In this document: positions 50,216-61,989 of the stretch, in pieces
How positions within the stretch are numbered: the first letter of the stretch is position 1
Layout: each line of letters begins with the position of its first letter
NCBI GenBank assembly: GCA_030248215.1
Contig: JASANG010000273.1
Coordinates: 630,001-694,000 of the forward strand
Reading direction: 5' to 3'
Length of the DNA: 64,000 nucleotides
Origin: Enoplolaimus lenunculus
Lineage: Eukaryota; Nematoda; Enoplea; Enoplida; Thoracostomopsidae
Position numbers and translations under genes: made by a program
The notes under the pieces: model-generated
What the model saw: only the letters and a program-made list of their open reading frames with translations
What the model was told of the DNA's origin: nothing
Databases searched by the model: none

Positions 50216-53200
50216 GGCTAAGCGTTAAGGTTGGGACACTTTTTTAATGTACGCAACGTAAATGTCTGTGAGCTCAGTATTAGTGCTTTGGCAGAAAGTC
50301 GTTGTCTAGCCCCAAATTTAAAGTTTCGTTAGTCGACTTTTTGGTCAAACTTTACCTACATGTGGCAGATAATAGTTGACCTTGTATTGATTGGATGTAG
50401 TGTTGATGCTATGGGTTTTGTTGGCGGACGTGACGGATGAAATTTAAGGTGTTCAGTACGCGACTGTGAAGCTTGAACCGCGGGTAAAAACGGTCGCTGG
50501 TCCCTCCCGGTGCTGATCGAATGCTGGATATGGTGTATGATTTAAATTATATAGCTACATACATAGGATGGCGTCATTGCCGTATTATTGACCGATCGGA
50601 TCATGGGGCAATGTTGTTCTGGAGATATGTACATGTATGAAAGGATCATTGGGCAAGGTTCTTCTGGAGACACATGTATGAACATTAAAGTGAAGCTTCG
50701 CTGAATTTCTATTAAGCATCGCCCGCCACACAGCGTTTTGGTCGTATATAGTTAATATGTAGGAATCCTGTGTACGTTGAAAGTTTTGCTTGATATGAAT
50801 ATTGTGCCCATAAGTAGTCGCTCGCAAATTATTTATTATAAAAACAAAGCGATGCTAGTTGTACAAACAAAAGTTCAATCTTAAATATTGGTTTATAATA
50901 GTTTTCCATCGAAAGAGTGATGTTCTTAGTTCGGTTACTAGTGCAATTCTACTGCGAAGATGGATTACAAAATTATCTAATTATAGAGTCTTCGGCCGTG
51001 TAACACATTTTTGTCGTATTTTATACTTCTCTTTGAGCATTGATGTTATAAATGAGATTGTGTTTAGGAATTTTACGAATCACCACTTGGTGATAGATCT
51101 TGTAACTTTCGAATCAGCAAATGATGAGCTTATAAATTCAGAACATTGGTTTGCATTTGATTTACCCTACTGCAAATTTTGAAATCTGTCATTGCTGGAG
51201 TTGGTCAGTTTGCCAATCTATGTAACTAACTGGCAATAGATGCTATGTGCATTTGACAGTATGACCTAGATTTGAGGTATAGGTGTTGGCCAACTAAGCC
51301 TAGGCCGCGTAGCGCAGCGTGTTACAAATACAATGAAATACTACATGCTACACACGGCAGCGCGCAGCACCGTGCAATCCATAGTATTATTAACATGCGT
51401 GTGGTGAGTATACCACAAGCCTACTTTTGCTACAAATGAGGTACCTATAATTTGTTTTTGTATCCAGGTACATCTTTGAGCCTTGCGCTTTTAATACTCA
51501 ATACCTTTCCGATAACGTTGGCAAATGTATAGTTTACACAGTAATCTAAAATATTGTAAGAAATATAAAATGTGAAATTTTAATAACAGTTGTTTCGGAC
51601 TATTTTGAGTTTTTGTATGTCGTGCGGTAGTTTGTAATAATGCAGTTACAAGTATTTTTCGAACGATAATCCACATTGTCATGATTGAAACTGTGGAGGA
51701 TTTGTAAAAAATTGAGGGTGAAATATATTATTCTGCCCAACTGTACGTGGAAAATATGTGTTTCTATTTATTTGGTAGGTATACATTGTGTTTCTAAGGT
51801 AATACTTTAGAGGGAATTGTCTGTTAATAATACATATGAAAAGCGTTAATAGGAAGTCTAGTTGAAACCAAAAACATTTTTTGTCAGGGACGTTCATGGG
51901 CTTTTTCAGTTAGTAACAGTATAGACCAACCGTCAGTTATTATAGAACGCAGCCCCGTTTCTGAAAACCTATTTGCGCCGCAGACGGTACCCAAAATGAA
52001 CCAAAAACTTTGCCTGATGTTTCAGCATAAGTGTGAAATAAAAATGTAGGTATGTTTCCACGGTGCAAAGTTTATGGGTCAGTTTTATGTTACGGCATTG
52101 CAGTATAGAACGGAGCGATGTGGTTATGAAATGTCATCGTTGATAGCATACGTTTTGGTAGGAAGCAGCGGTATGATTTTATGGATGTTTTTGTCACATA
52201 CTTTAACCGTAAAACGAAAGTTTTGTTGGTTACATACTTTGTCTTTGCTTTGTGTAACGTTTAACATATAATTGACATCGATATGTTCTGTATCTTTATA
52301 TTATATATTTCCTTATAGTGTTTTGTCTCATGTTTTGAATTGTTTTTGAACGATTTTAGTCTTGAAGGTTTAAAGTAGGAGGCACATCCCCCCACCACAA
52401 TGTTCAGGTTGCGGGGTACAGCCAACCCAATATTGTCCAGAGCTCGCAATGTCAAACTGTCAAATACCTTTTCCACCAACACAACCCAAGCCGTTATTAA
52501 ATTTGTACGCTTTAGGCTGCCAGCAAAATACGTAATATACACTGATATCGGTAAAAAATATCCAAACCACGGTGTAAACGGATAGCAAAAATAGCGAACA
52601 CAGAAACGTATAGTGATCAAAATAACGGAAACGCAAATCTTATATTAAATTGCAAAAACGTATAACCGCCAAAGAAACACCGCGCTTAGTGAAGTAATCA
52701 GTCTGAACTTCAGAGTATTGAAAAACAGTATAGCGGATATATTGACGTAAATATTAAAGTTACGGGCTGATTAAACTTTATTAGGTCAATTCAGCGAACA
52801 AACTGTTTCAACGCTTCGAATGCAGGGCCGGAACCGACACCCCACATACGCCGCTTTTGGGGGCCCACCCCAACCGGATAAAACAAAAACCGCGGAAGTT
52901 TTGAAATGCTTCTAGCTTCTCGAAAAGCGAAAAAAGCTTTCGCGATACCGTAGAGTTAAAGCGAATACCTCATTTTACTGGTACATCTTGTTTCACATGT
53001 TTTCGCAAAACAATGTGCTTTTGGCAAAAACACTTTTCCTGTCGACCATTTTAGGTATCATTGTGCCCCCAACGCGGAATTTTAGGAATTATACTATTTT
53101 GTTTTAATGTGAATAAACTATATTAAAGGAGTGTTGGTGATAATTATCAATAAAACAAACTGCTCTGTCAATTTTAAAAAGGAGTGCTAATTTTCAACGT

Positions 53201-54793
53201 TTCAGTCCGGGTATAATTGGTAAAAATTGATGTCAGTTTCTGCTTACATTAGAACTACCGATAACTATTTTTATTTAGGTACTCAGTACTCACCACACCG
53301 CAGGTTGTTCAGTTTATCTATACTAGTATATATGCCAGGCAGGGTGCAACCGGAGGTGAAATATACCAGAGCCGGAGGTCAACCGGAGCCGGAAGCGAGG
53401 AGAAATTGGAGAAATTAGATAGTATAAATGATGGTTAATTAGATATCATTTTAGCCAATATCTGCAATATGTTGTTAAGTTGTTTGGTTTTACGCTAATT
53501 TTCTGCTAAAATTCGGCATTTCTTTATTGAAAATTGTGACAAGTAAAACAAAACGTGTTAAACAGTAAAAGGTTCGGCGGTCAATGTTACTTTTAGAGCC
53601 GTAACAGTAGATTAAGGATATTACTAAGCTTACGCTAAGCGTTGCAAAAATGTGTTCCTAAGCCTAAAGCGTAATCCTTATCCCACTGTTTTTTCTGGAG
53701 ATTTTTGGACAAACATTTATGCTAGTTTAATATCTGAATTGTTTGAATTTTGGCATAAAACTATTTGATTGGATGGTCCATGTTACTTTAAGGGTCGTCC
53801 AGGTTTCTGGAGGGTCCATAAAAGGGCGGGTTTAGATTCTAGATTACATTTTTTTGCTTGGATTAAGCTTAACACATTTTTGCTACGCTTAGGTTTATGC
53901 GTACACTATAAATTCCATTGACTTGATTTTAACTCAGAATGAGTTGAATCAGTCAGTCTGAGTTAGGACTATCAGAACTCAGAATTTTGAGTTGATTAAA
54001 TAACGACTTGAAAAAATCGGTCCCAATAATGACCTCTAGTGATTTTAAGACTGTTGTACACAAAATATGATTCAGGTATATTATCACTGCTACCTTTTGT
54101 TTATACTCTCATAACAGTAGCACCAATCCTAATAACGAATATTTCATTCCGTTTTATAAACCATGCAATGGCTCACAGAATTACGACAAAAGTCGTATTC
54201 GGGTTTATTAAGCCAAAATCCTATTAAAAAGCAAATGGTTGGGGAATCTGTTTTAATTCAGCTACAAGCTGTGTTTTTGCACTGAAACGGTTGACACATC
54301 CAGGGTTTACCAACTTGTTAAAAAATTCGACCCGTAAAGCTAAGTCTTTTTTTTACATTAGGTCGATTCGTGAGTCACAAATTTCTTTGCAACGCAGCCT
54401 AGAGCTACTGTATATAGCATGATATGTGTTAATTGTTTAGCTAGGAGTAAGTTAGTTTTTTTTGTCACCGCTTACATGAGATGACTGCTTTTGTTCGCCG
54501 CTGACTTCAAACAGTTGCGTGCTGTGAACATGAAAGAATGACTATTGCTACTCGAATTTCACCAGAGTTTTAGTGATTTGTCGTCAGCTTAAATTGCGGC
54601 GACAATAATTTGGATTTCAGTCAATGTAGTTTGTTCTCAACAGGTTTAGATTAGGTAGCATGGGTTTGCATATGCACACTTATCTTGCATCTCTGTAAAC
54701 TGTACCATTGCTTATAAGAAACTTACGTGTTAGTCTATGACCAGGATTTGAGTTTAAAGTCGCACAGTACTCTGCCAAGTAATTTGTGACTGT
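50216..54793. other. Intergenic region after aftiphilin
   Basis: It should hold the aftiphilin 3' UTR. No further exon of that gene or another gene is supported. Recognised content is a half MITE near 51190-51275, a partial hAT-like end at 52571-52640, a hAT-like partial copy at 53345-53560, TTAGGC-type copies at 53577-53900 and the CACTATAAA end from 53904. Confidence 0.5.
53345..53560 (+). mobile_element. Partial hAT-like element (CAGGGTGCAACCGGAGGT end)
   Basis: The left end CAGGGTGCAACCGGAGGTGA and the GGAGCCGGA subterminal words match the element at 37577-37910, as does the following ATGATGGTTAA block. The right end is missing. The next sequence, from 53577, is a copy of the GGCCCATGTTACTTTAAG family. 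Confidence 0.55.
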
Positions 54794-54985
54794 CGGTATA
54801 TGTGCACGTAAGTGTGTGTAAAGCAAATGTTGCCATGCCTGTGCACATATACCGGTATAAGAAGTTGTTGCAATGGCCGCGTGTTGTAGTGGTAGCATGC
54901 TTGGCTCGAGCGCAAGAGGGCCGAGGTTCGATTCCCGCCGTGGTCATTAATTTTGGTAAAACTTCAAACAGGGGTCGTGTAGACC
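54794..54985 (+). ncRNA. tRNA-like locus 1 with flanking hairpins (SINE-like)
   Basis: Positions 54875-54946 look like a tRNA: a 7-bp acceptor pairing between GGCCGCG and CGTGGTC, an A-box-like AGTGGTAGCATGC, an anticodon-like loop CTCGAGC and the B box GGTTCGATTCC. The T stem does not pair well, and the top pair of the anticodon stem is lost. Just upstream is a perfect 14-bp hairpin, CGGTATATGTGCAC at 54794 with its inverse at 54841. Downstream is a short GGTC/GACC hairpin. I read it as a SINE-like Pol III locus rather than a working tRNA gene. Confidence 0.5.
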
Positions 54986-55237
54986 GTTAGTACCAACAGT
55001 GACTTTCATTGCGACACGAACGCAATGGTAAGGCTTTGCAGTAACTGTCCGGTACCGATTGGATTGTTATATGGAAAGCAATGCAGGTTCTTTTTTCACA
55101 TCTGGAGTTTCCCGTTTTGCGGTATTTTTATATTTTCTCATGCTGCCTATGAATCAACTCATGTCGCGCTTTCTGTTCAGACGGAACGAACCATTATTAA
55201 GTACATCAGTAATTATTTGCTTTACATAGTTTATGAT

Positions 55238-58200
55238 ATGGATTACGATACTAATAGCAGTCGAATTCGGTTATCTAACGCTAAACTTACACTTTTACGT
55301 CGTTTTTGTCGCGGCATCGAACCAATTCTTGACTCTGATACTAAAGCTGAACTGCTTTTTTGTTATCGAACCGGCTATCTTCCGTTGTCTGTTGTCGACA
55401 AACTTCACGATCAGTTTGAAACCGCTGATTCAGAAGCGAGCCAGATTATTGACGAATGGGTAGAAGGTAAGTCAAACGAAGTAATAAATGTCAAGCTCTA
55501 TGGCCAGTGTCAATGGTTAATTATTAAGTGAAAGTGAGTTGATTTCTAACGGCACTGTGGGTATATGTAGCTTGTATATGTGCAGAGTGTGTAATGTTAA
55601 AACACATACATACTCGTGCACATGTACCACCAAAGGAAATTATGATATAGGCCGCGTGGTGTAATGGGTAGCGCGCTTGACTCGCGAGCGAGAGGTCCGA
55701 GGTTCGCTTCCCGGCGTGGCCATATCTTTCAGAGAAATTAAGGGGAAAACCAATTATATTCGCAGTACTTTGGGAACGGGGTCGTCCCGACCGTGCAGTT
55801 CTGACAGGCACATTTAGTATGCACTCAAGATTAGACTTGACGTCCAGTTTTGCATATATACTTCCGGCGACTAATTGGTTTTGTTTCGGAAACAAAACAG
55901 CTATAAAACAAATAAAGCGATATTGCGTCAGTCATTGAAAGTTCGGTTCGACATAAAGATTCCGTGCACTAGCTACTTGTAGCGGAATATTGCGGATTCA
56001 GTTTTTACTCCATGATCAAATCTAATTTGCAAATTCATCCCGTTTGGTTGCAACTACCGGATAGAACCATTAATTACTCTTAAGAAACCCACGCTGGCAA
56101 CAAATGTTCGGATTCGGCAAAAATTTGTGGTTCGGATTTCCAAAAGCGGATCGGCATGGTGCAACCAGAATTTCGGTTCTGGCACTTTTTTCACCTTCCG
56201 GTTCCGGTAAATTTTTTACGGAATTACAAATTTCCGGTATTAAATTTTGGTCGGTGGAAATTAAGATATTTTACTAAAAATGACGATTAAAATTAAATAG
56301 ATTTCATTAGTATAGTATGTAAAACTTGACGATCGCCGAAAATAAACCATCGAAGGTTCTTTCGTTTCCGTGGATTATGAAAATCTAAAATACAGCAGAT
56401 GAAGTGAATTCCTATCTCCAACTAGGGTTATTTTACCAATAATAGTGCAAAAAAGAAAACTAAAATGAATTTTTCGATGGCATGTATTTTTTATTTTCCG
56501 GTTGCCGTTACGTTTCCTGTAATTTTTCCAATTTCCGGTTCCGCTAAGTTGTAATTTCGGTTGCACACTGATGTTCCACATTATGTTTTTCATTTTTAAA
56601 CTATGAAAAATATCAACAACTTGTTATTTAAATCGATATTTTTGTTTCATGTCACAAATCTCAGAACTGATGTCGGACTCGACACATGTGTATTAACATT
56701 TAAAACTTATGCGGCTAACATTGCATTGATATTCTGAAACTAATTTTAGATAAGTCTCAAAGTTGGAACAAGTAAGATTCAGATTGTATTTCAAATTCGG
56801 CAAATTAGCAATGGATTCGGATTCGGTCAAATCGTGGATTCGGTGTCACCCTGTCATGAACGGCCCTATATATATGATACTGTATTGCCTAAGAATTACT
56901 GTGACGGTCAGGATGGGCGGTGTCGGTCTTGGTGTTGGGATTTCGCTGGTCTCGGTCTGGCTTTTTCTGAGTGTCCGTGGTTTGCAAATGAAAACCAAAG
57001 GGATGAAAAAGCGATAAACAATTGCTATTAGCTGAGATAGTTTCAGTTAAACGACGTAGAAATGTTTTGCTCTTATTTTGGAATAAATGCATATGCGTGA
57101 ACCAGTTAAAATTCTGTACTTGTTTACTTCCCTCCACACTGACTGTTTTAGTGGAAGCCTCATGTTCCCCCAAAGTGATTATTTTGTTGAGCGAAGCGGA
57201 AGCATTTTATATTTTGTGCTCGGGGGTTGAAGGATGGCTGTCCGTCCATCCGTCCGTCAGTCCGTCCGAAAAGAATATCAGGAACCGCTGAACCGATTTT
57301 GATAAACACCTCGCATTCGGGTTTTACAACTTTAGGCCGTTTATTAGATACAGGTTAATTTGCATAATTGGTTAAGCCTCAATTAGGACTTTTTACTGTA
57401 TATCACTACTCATTAGAGTTACAAGCAATCTAATTTTAGCATCAAAGGGTTTCTGGGCACGAGAAATCAGAATAAAATGTTTATAAACCTCCAAAACCGA
57501 TAATTTAATTGTTTGCTAATAGCTAATTTGTATATTAGCTTGATTAATAAGCCTATATTAAGACTTTTTAAACTATTTCACTGATTATTAGGGTTACTGA
57601 AGGGTTTTTTGGGTGCGAGCAATCGGAATAACTGTCTATAAACCTTCAAGGCCGATAATTAAATAGTTAGCTAATAGCTATTTGCATATTAGCATTATTG
57701 ATAAGCCTTAATTAAGACTTTAAATTATATTGATTATTAGGGTTACTGCAGGGTTTTTGGGTGCGATCAATCGGAATAAATTGTTTATAATTCTTCAAGA
57801 CCGATAATTAAATAGTTAGCTAATAGCTAATTTGCATATTAGCTTAATTAGTTAGGCTAAAATTAGGACTATTTTATTTCACTGATTATTAGGGTTACAT
57901 GCAATCACATTCAGTACTAAAAGGTTTTTGGGTGTGAGAAATCTGAACAAATTGTGTATAAACCTTCAAGACCGATAATGGAATAGTTAGCCAATAGTTA
58001 ATTTACATATTAGCTTAATAAATTTTATTTTTATTTTCGGTAACAGCTAAAAATTGACCAAGACCGGGACCAAAAGTCTCGGTCTCGGTACAGCGCATTT
58101 TTGACCGAGACCGCCCATCCCTGGTGGCGGTTGTTGTAAATTATATTATATTTTATAGAGGGCCCAATCGAAACGCTACCAGCAATGCCTGAACGAAACC

Positions 58201-58568
58201 CGGAACTTGAAGCACGTTGTCAGCAACTGAGACGCGACGCTGAAAAACGTGAATATGATCGCATGACAGCAAATGTTCGTTGCGTAAAGTTTTCCCATGA
58301 TCAAGATTTGAATTCAGTTACGTCATTCGGACGAGAACTGAAAGCAATTCAGCGCCATCTATTTCTACTTGTTAATATGGTGTTAACAGTGCTCGGGTCT
58401 TTTGCGTTTGGCTACTGCGCTACTGGTTATGTTATCGATGCACCTGTTGTCCCGTTGAAAATGATGGTCGGGTTAACGATTGCGTCAGTGGTATTTTTTG
58501 CCGATCTGTATTTTGTGGTAAGGACTATAGATGCTGATAATGAAAACATTGCTGCGGTGATCAGGTAA
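55238..58568 (+). CDS. TMEM199: TMEM199 / Vma12-like V-ATPase assembly factor, 2 exons
   Basis: Vma12-family proteins sit in the ER and Golgi and help assemble the membrane sector of the vacuolar H+-ATPase. Exons 55238-55466 and 58159-58568 join in phase 1 (GT...AG) and give 212 aa (human 208). The diagnostic block is PERNPELEARCQQLRRDAEK then REYDRMTANV (residues 87-116), matching human RNPELVARLEKI then EYKRITRNV. Two membrane segments follow: about 144-166 (LFLLVNMVLTVLGSFAFGY) and 178-198 (MVGLTIASVVFFADLYFVV), corresponding to the human VASVVGLAELYV region. The N-terminal 76 residues are weakly conserved and predicted cytosolic. The start MDYDTN is chosen by length; an open frame extends upstream to 55025 but adds low-complexity hydrophobic sequence. 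The 2.7-kb intron holds a tRNA-like locus, a hAT-like element and a TTGAGCGAAGC element. Confidence 0.9.
55570..55795 (+). ncRNA. tRNA-like locus 2 with flanking hairpins, in the TMEM199 intron
   Basis: Positions 55650-55722 carry GGCCGCG/CGTGGCC acceptor pairing, a D arm that pairs (GTGT with GCGC), an anticodon-like loop CTCGCGA and GGTTCGCTTCC. The T stem is again poor. A decayed fold-back (GTATATGTGCA and its near inverse GTGCACATGTACC) lies upstream. Downstream is GGTCGTCCCGACC, a hairpin like that of locus 1 with two compensating changes. It is homologous to 54794-54985. Confidence 0.5.
56155..56570. mobile_element. hAT-like element (GGTGCAACCAGAATTTCGG end) in the TMEM199 intron
   Basis: The left end CATGGTGCAACCAGAATTTC and the right end GTAATTTCGGTTGCACACTG are inverted relatives. 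It aligns with 14715-15286 through its interior. No matching 8-bp duplication is seen. It has no coding capacity. Confidence 0.6.
57187..58017 (+). mobile_element. TTGAGCGAAGC-ended element, 3'-truncated copy, in the TMEM199 intron
   Basis: It starts TTGAGCGAAGCGGAAGC, with the same GTCC-repeat head and AGGAACCGCTGAACCGATTT block as the other copies, followed by about four tandem units (GGGTTTTTGGGTGCGA, CCGATAATTAAATAGTTAGC). The GCTTCGCTCAA right end is absent. It is the most diverged of the three copies. Confidence 0.7.
58049..58123. repeat. Solo end of the TCTCGG hAT-like family
   Basis: GACCGGGACC, AGTCTCGGTCTCGGTAC and GACCGAGACCGCCCATCCCTG; the last, inverted, starts CAGGGATGGGCGGTCTCGG. 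It lies 35 bp before the TMEM199 second exon, so the acceptor region of this intron is partly transposon-derived. Confidence 0.5.
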
Positions 58569-58683
58569 TATTTTGGGAATGAGAGTGAAAATGTTTAGTG
58601 ATGGCAAACTTATTTCCGGCGAAAGCGCCGTGTTCAGTTTGGCGGGGATGGCTTTAACGGATTTCTTTGCCATTTGATATATT

Positions 58684-59622
58684 GTTGAGCGAAGCTCGGA
58701 GTTTCGCGAAACGTTTTATGTTTTGTACTTGGGGGTCGAAAGGTGGATGTCCGTCTGTTCGTCTGTCCGTGCGAAAAGAATCTCAGGAACGGTTGAACTG
58801 AGTTTGATAAACATTTTTTGTTTGAAAGCCGATTATCCTGGGGTGTTAACCTCGCATTGGGGTTTTAAAATTTTAAGCCGTTTATTAGCTACAGGCTAAT
58901 TTGCTTAATTAATTAAGCCTAAATTAGGACTTTCCACAGTATTTCACTAATTATTACAGTTACAAGCAATCTAATTTCAGTATTAAAAGGTTTTTGGCTG
59001 CGAGGAATCCAAATAGACTGTTTACAAACTTCCAAAACCGATAATTGAGTAGTTAGCTAATAGATAATTTGCATATTAGCATAGTTTATAAGCCTAAATT
59101 ACATTACGACTTTTTACAATATTTCACTAATTATTAAGGTTAAAAGCAATATAATCTCAGCAGTAAAGGGTTTTTGGGTGCGAGGAGTCTGCGTAGACTG
59201 TTTGCAAACCTCCAAAACCGATAATTGAGCAGTTGGCTAATAGATAATTTGCATATTAGCATAGTTTATAAGCCTAAATTACATTACGACTTTTTACAAT
59301 ATTTCACTAATTATTAAGGTTAAAAGCAATATAATCTCAGCAATAAAGGGTTTTTAGGTGCGAGGAATTTGAATAAATAGTTTAAAAACACCCAAAACCG
59401 ATAAATAGGTTATAAGCCTAAATTACATTACGACTTTTTACAATCTTTCACTAATTATTAAGGTTAAAAGCAATATAATTTCAGCACTAAAGGGTTTTTA
59501 GGTGCGAGGAATTTGAATAAATAGTTTTAAAACACCCAAAACCGATAAATGAATAGTTAGCTAACAACTAATTTGCATATTACCTTAATTGCGTACGTGT
59601 GTTCGAGCTTCGCTCAATAAAT
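58684..59622 (+). mobile_element. TTGAGCGAAGC-ended element, third copy, just after TMEM199
   Basis: The ends TTGAGCGAAGCTCGGAGTTT and TTCGAGCTTCGCTCAA are present. The head is almost identical to that at 47398. Four to five tandem units follow, of which two neighbours share long identical runs (TTACATTACGACTTTTTACA), so units have been duplicated within this copy. The right flank AAATGTAGTCCCACTA is as in the first copy. It begins about 115 bp after the TMEM199 stop and could supply part of its 3' UTR. Confidence 0.75.
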
Positions 59623-60880
59623 GTAGTCCCACTACGACTGGTTTGTAGCATTGGTTTCTGTTTACAAATATTTAATGTAGAATCTGCCGTATTGCTGTCA
59701 GAAGTCGTCTGCGTTGTGTTGTAACAACTGTTAGTGGTTTTTATGCAGTTCTAGTGTATTCTGCTTTGGTAGATTGTGGTACGAAATGTTTGCATTTCGA
59801 ATTGTATTTATTAATGTTTTGATTAATGGATATTTTAAATAAAACTGATGGAAATTAAATTTACCCCTAGGAAATATTGTTAAAATTGTCTTTTAATACT
59901 GCACCCGCTAAATATATGCTTAGCGTTAACCTAAAATCGACTAAATGACACTTGCAATGCAAAGGATATTTTGGCGCTGTAAAGTCTATTTGCTGTCGGG
60001 TGAGAGGTTCATCGGATTTTGGATCCGGCACAAAACGACACTCGGTTGCGGTATTCTATATTGCCGGATATTTGTTTGCTGAAAAGTAGAACATAACTCT
60101 ATATTATACAATTATTCATGATTTTAATCACTAGTTCGCTGTCAAATTGTTCAAAATGACAAAAATAAGCGCTCCAAGGAGCCCACTTATTACTAAGCCT
60201 CTTGTAAAAAATTGTAAGATATTAAACGTATAATACAAATTTAACAAGTGCCGGAACCGGATTATAACTATGTGGTTCCGCTAATTTATGGCATTCGGTT
60301 TAATACTGATATATACTGCATGTTAAACTTTAGACTGTGATACATTGTTAAATTATTAGCGTAACGCTATTCTCCAGTAAATTGCATCTATGACTTTTGT
60401 CAGTGATGTTTAGTAAATTGTTTGTGTTCTGTCAGTTTTGAGCATTTGTAGTTCATTGAAAACATTGGTATCCGTATACAATGTCACCAAGTTAAGGTAA
60501 TGTTACACTCCTGTAGGTATCAAGCCTTCTGAAATATGGCTGCAGGTACCAGCAGATACAGATTATTTAACTCTTCCCTATCCCTTGAACAATCTTCCAA
60601 GGCGGGCGCCAGCTAAGATGGGTGCTTATATACGTGAGACGCCCAAAAATTTTTGGATTACGTGATTTTGCAAATTTTGACACGGCGTATCAATTAACAT
60701 TTAAGTATAATTAGCAGTATTGTTGAACTTGACAAAACTGCAAGTTATGCGATCAAAATATAAAAATATGTCACAAATAACAGCAACAGTATTAAAACTC
60801 TGAGCCTGTAAAAAATGTGGCTCCGCTTTCACACAGCTATGTTATCCAGTCCCGATCGATGAGGACGCTATATATACATA

Positions 60881-61085
60881 CACTGCAAAGAATGGTGAGT
60901 CAAATTAACTTTCTCCAAAACAGTCTCTACGGAACTACACAAACTGAGTCAAATTGGACTCCGCCAGAGTCAAAATCGACTCACTGAGTCGTACGTTTGA
61001 CTCTGGCAGAGTCTTTGTCTCAATTTGTGTAGTCCTGTAGAGCTTATTTCGAGAGTCTGAATCAGACGCACTATGTTTTGCAGTG
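60881..61085. mobile_element. Near-palindromic MITE with TA target duplication
   Basis: The ends CACTGCAAAGAATGGTGAGT and its near inverse ending TTTTGCAGTG lie between TA dinucleotides. Nearly the whole 205 bp folds into one hairpin, with GAGTCAAATT/GACTCTGGCAGAGTC blocks in the arms. A TA duplication suggests a Tc1/mariner-type origin. Confidence 0.75.
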
Positions 61086-61343
61086 TAGCGAAGGAAAGCA
61101 TGCATGTTTGCCGAGGTAGACTAACGTTTCTCACTGAATCACTCTACGGATTATTGGATTTCTAAGTTTACTCATCGCTTAACTCTATATGGCCCAACCC
61201 TTGCTACAGGCAGGTCCAACAGAGCCGGAACATTTTAATGCGGGACTGTAATAGAGTAAGCTCAAGCTTTGTCTATTTTTTACTTAGTCTTAGGCATTAA
61301 GCTTAATCTTAGGTATTAACTCATCAATACGCTAATAGGCTTG

Positions 61344-61545
61344 CACTGCAAAAAATGGTTAGTCACAAACTGACTCTCTCCGAAATAGGCTTTTCCTAAC
61401 GACACAAGCTGAGTCAAAATTCGGCTCCGCTAGAGTCACATTGAGTCGAATTTGACTCTGGCGGAGTCGAATTTTGACTCAGTTTGTGTAGTCAGGAAAA
61501 GCCTATTTCGGAGAGAGTCAATTTGACTCACCATTTTTTGCAGTG
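61344..61545. mobile_element. Near-palindromic MITE, second copy
   Basis: The arms starting CACTGCAAAAAATGGTTAGT and (inverted) CACTGCAAAAAATGGTGAGT match at about nine of ten positions through CTCTCTCCGAAATAGGCTTT. TA follows the right end; the left flank is TG. It interrupts a TTAGGC-type repeat (AATAGGCT before, TAGGCTTAGGAATATG after). Confidence 0.75.
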
Positions 61546-61989
61546 TAGGCTTAGGAATATGATTATACTACTGTTCCTTCACTTTTTACGGGCCGTATTA
61601 CAAAAATTAAATCGTTCGGTGCGTTTGGCTTTATGTTTTGGTGCGTTTGGCGGTAACTTTTTGTACAGTTTTGAGGGCCAATATAGTCGGGGTTTATCAA
61701 AAAATATTAAACCTAAAGTTAGTATTTTTGTCAACACTTTATAGATATTTGCTAAAATTAATAAATTAAACACTTAAATCATACCTAAACTCACGTCAAC
61801 TCCGGCTCCGGCAAGCTGTGTTGACCTCCAGTTCTGATATTTTTCACCACAAGTTGCACAATGATATATAATTTTTAAAATTTTGGATGAATTTCGTAAT
61901 TCTTATTTCATTTCGAACGATTAAACCATATCTGTAACGGCCAATGTTACCTTTTCACGGGACAGAAATGTACAGCTTCCTCCATTTCC

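Noticed and set aside
54875-54946. Functional tRNA gene with CGA anticodon
   Set aside because: A CGA anticodon implies tRNA-Ser, which needs a long variable arm that is absent; the T stem also fails to pair.
55650-55722. Functional tRNA gene with CGC anticodon
   Set aside because: The T stem fails to pair and the locus is homologous to the tRNA-like repeat at 54875.
55524-55895. 123-codon open frame on the minus strand
   Set aside because: It overlaps the second tRNA-like repeat in the TMEM199 intron and has no domain.
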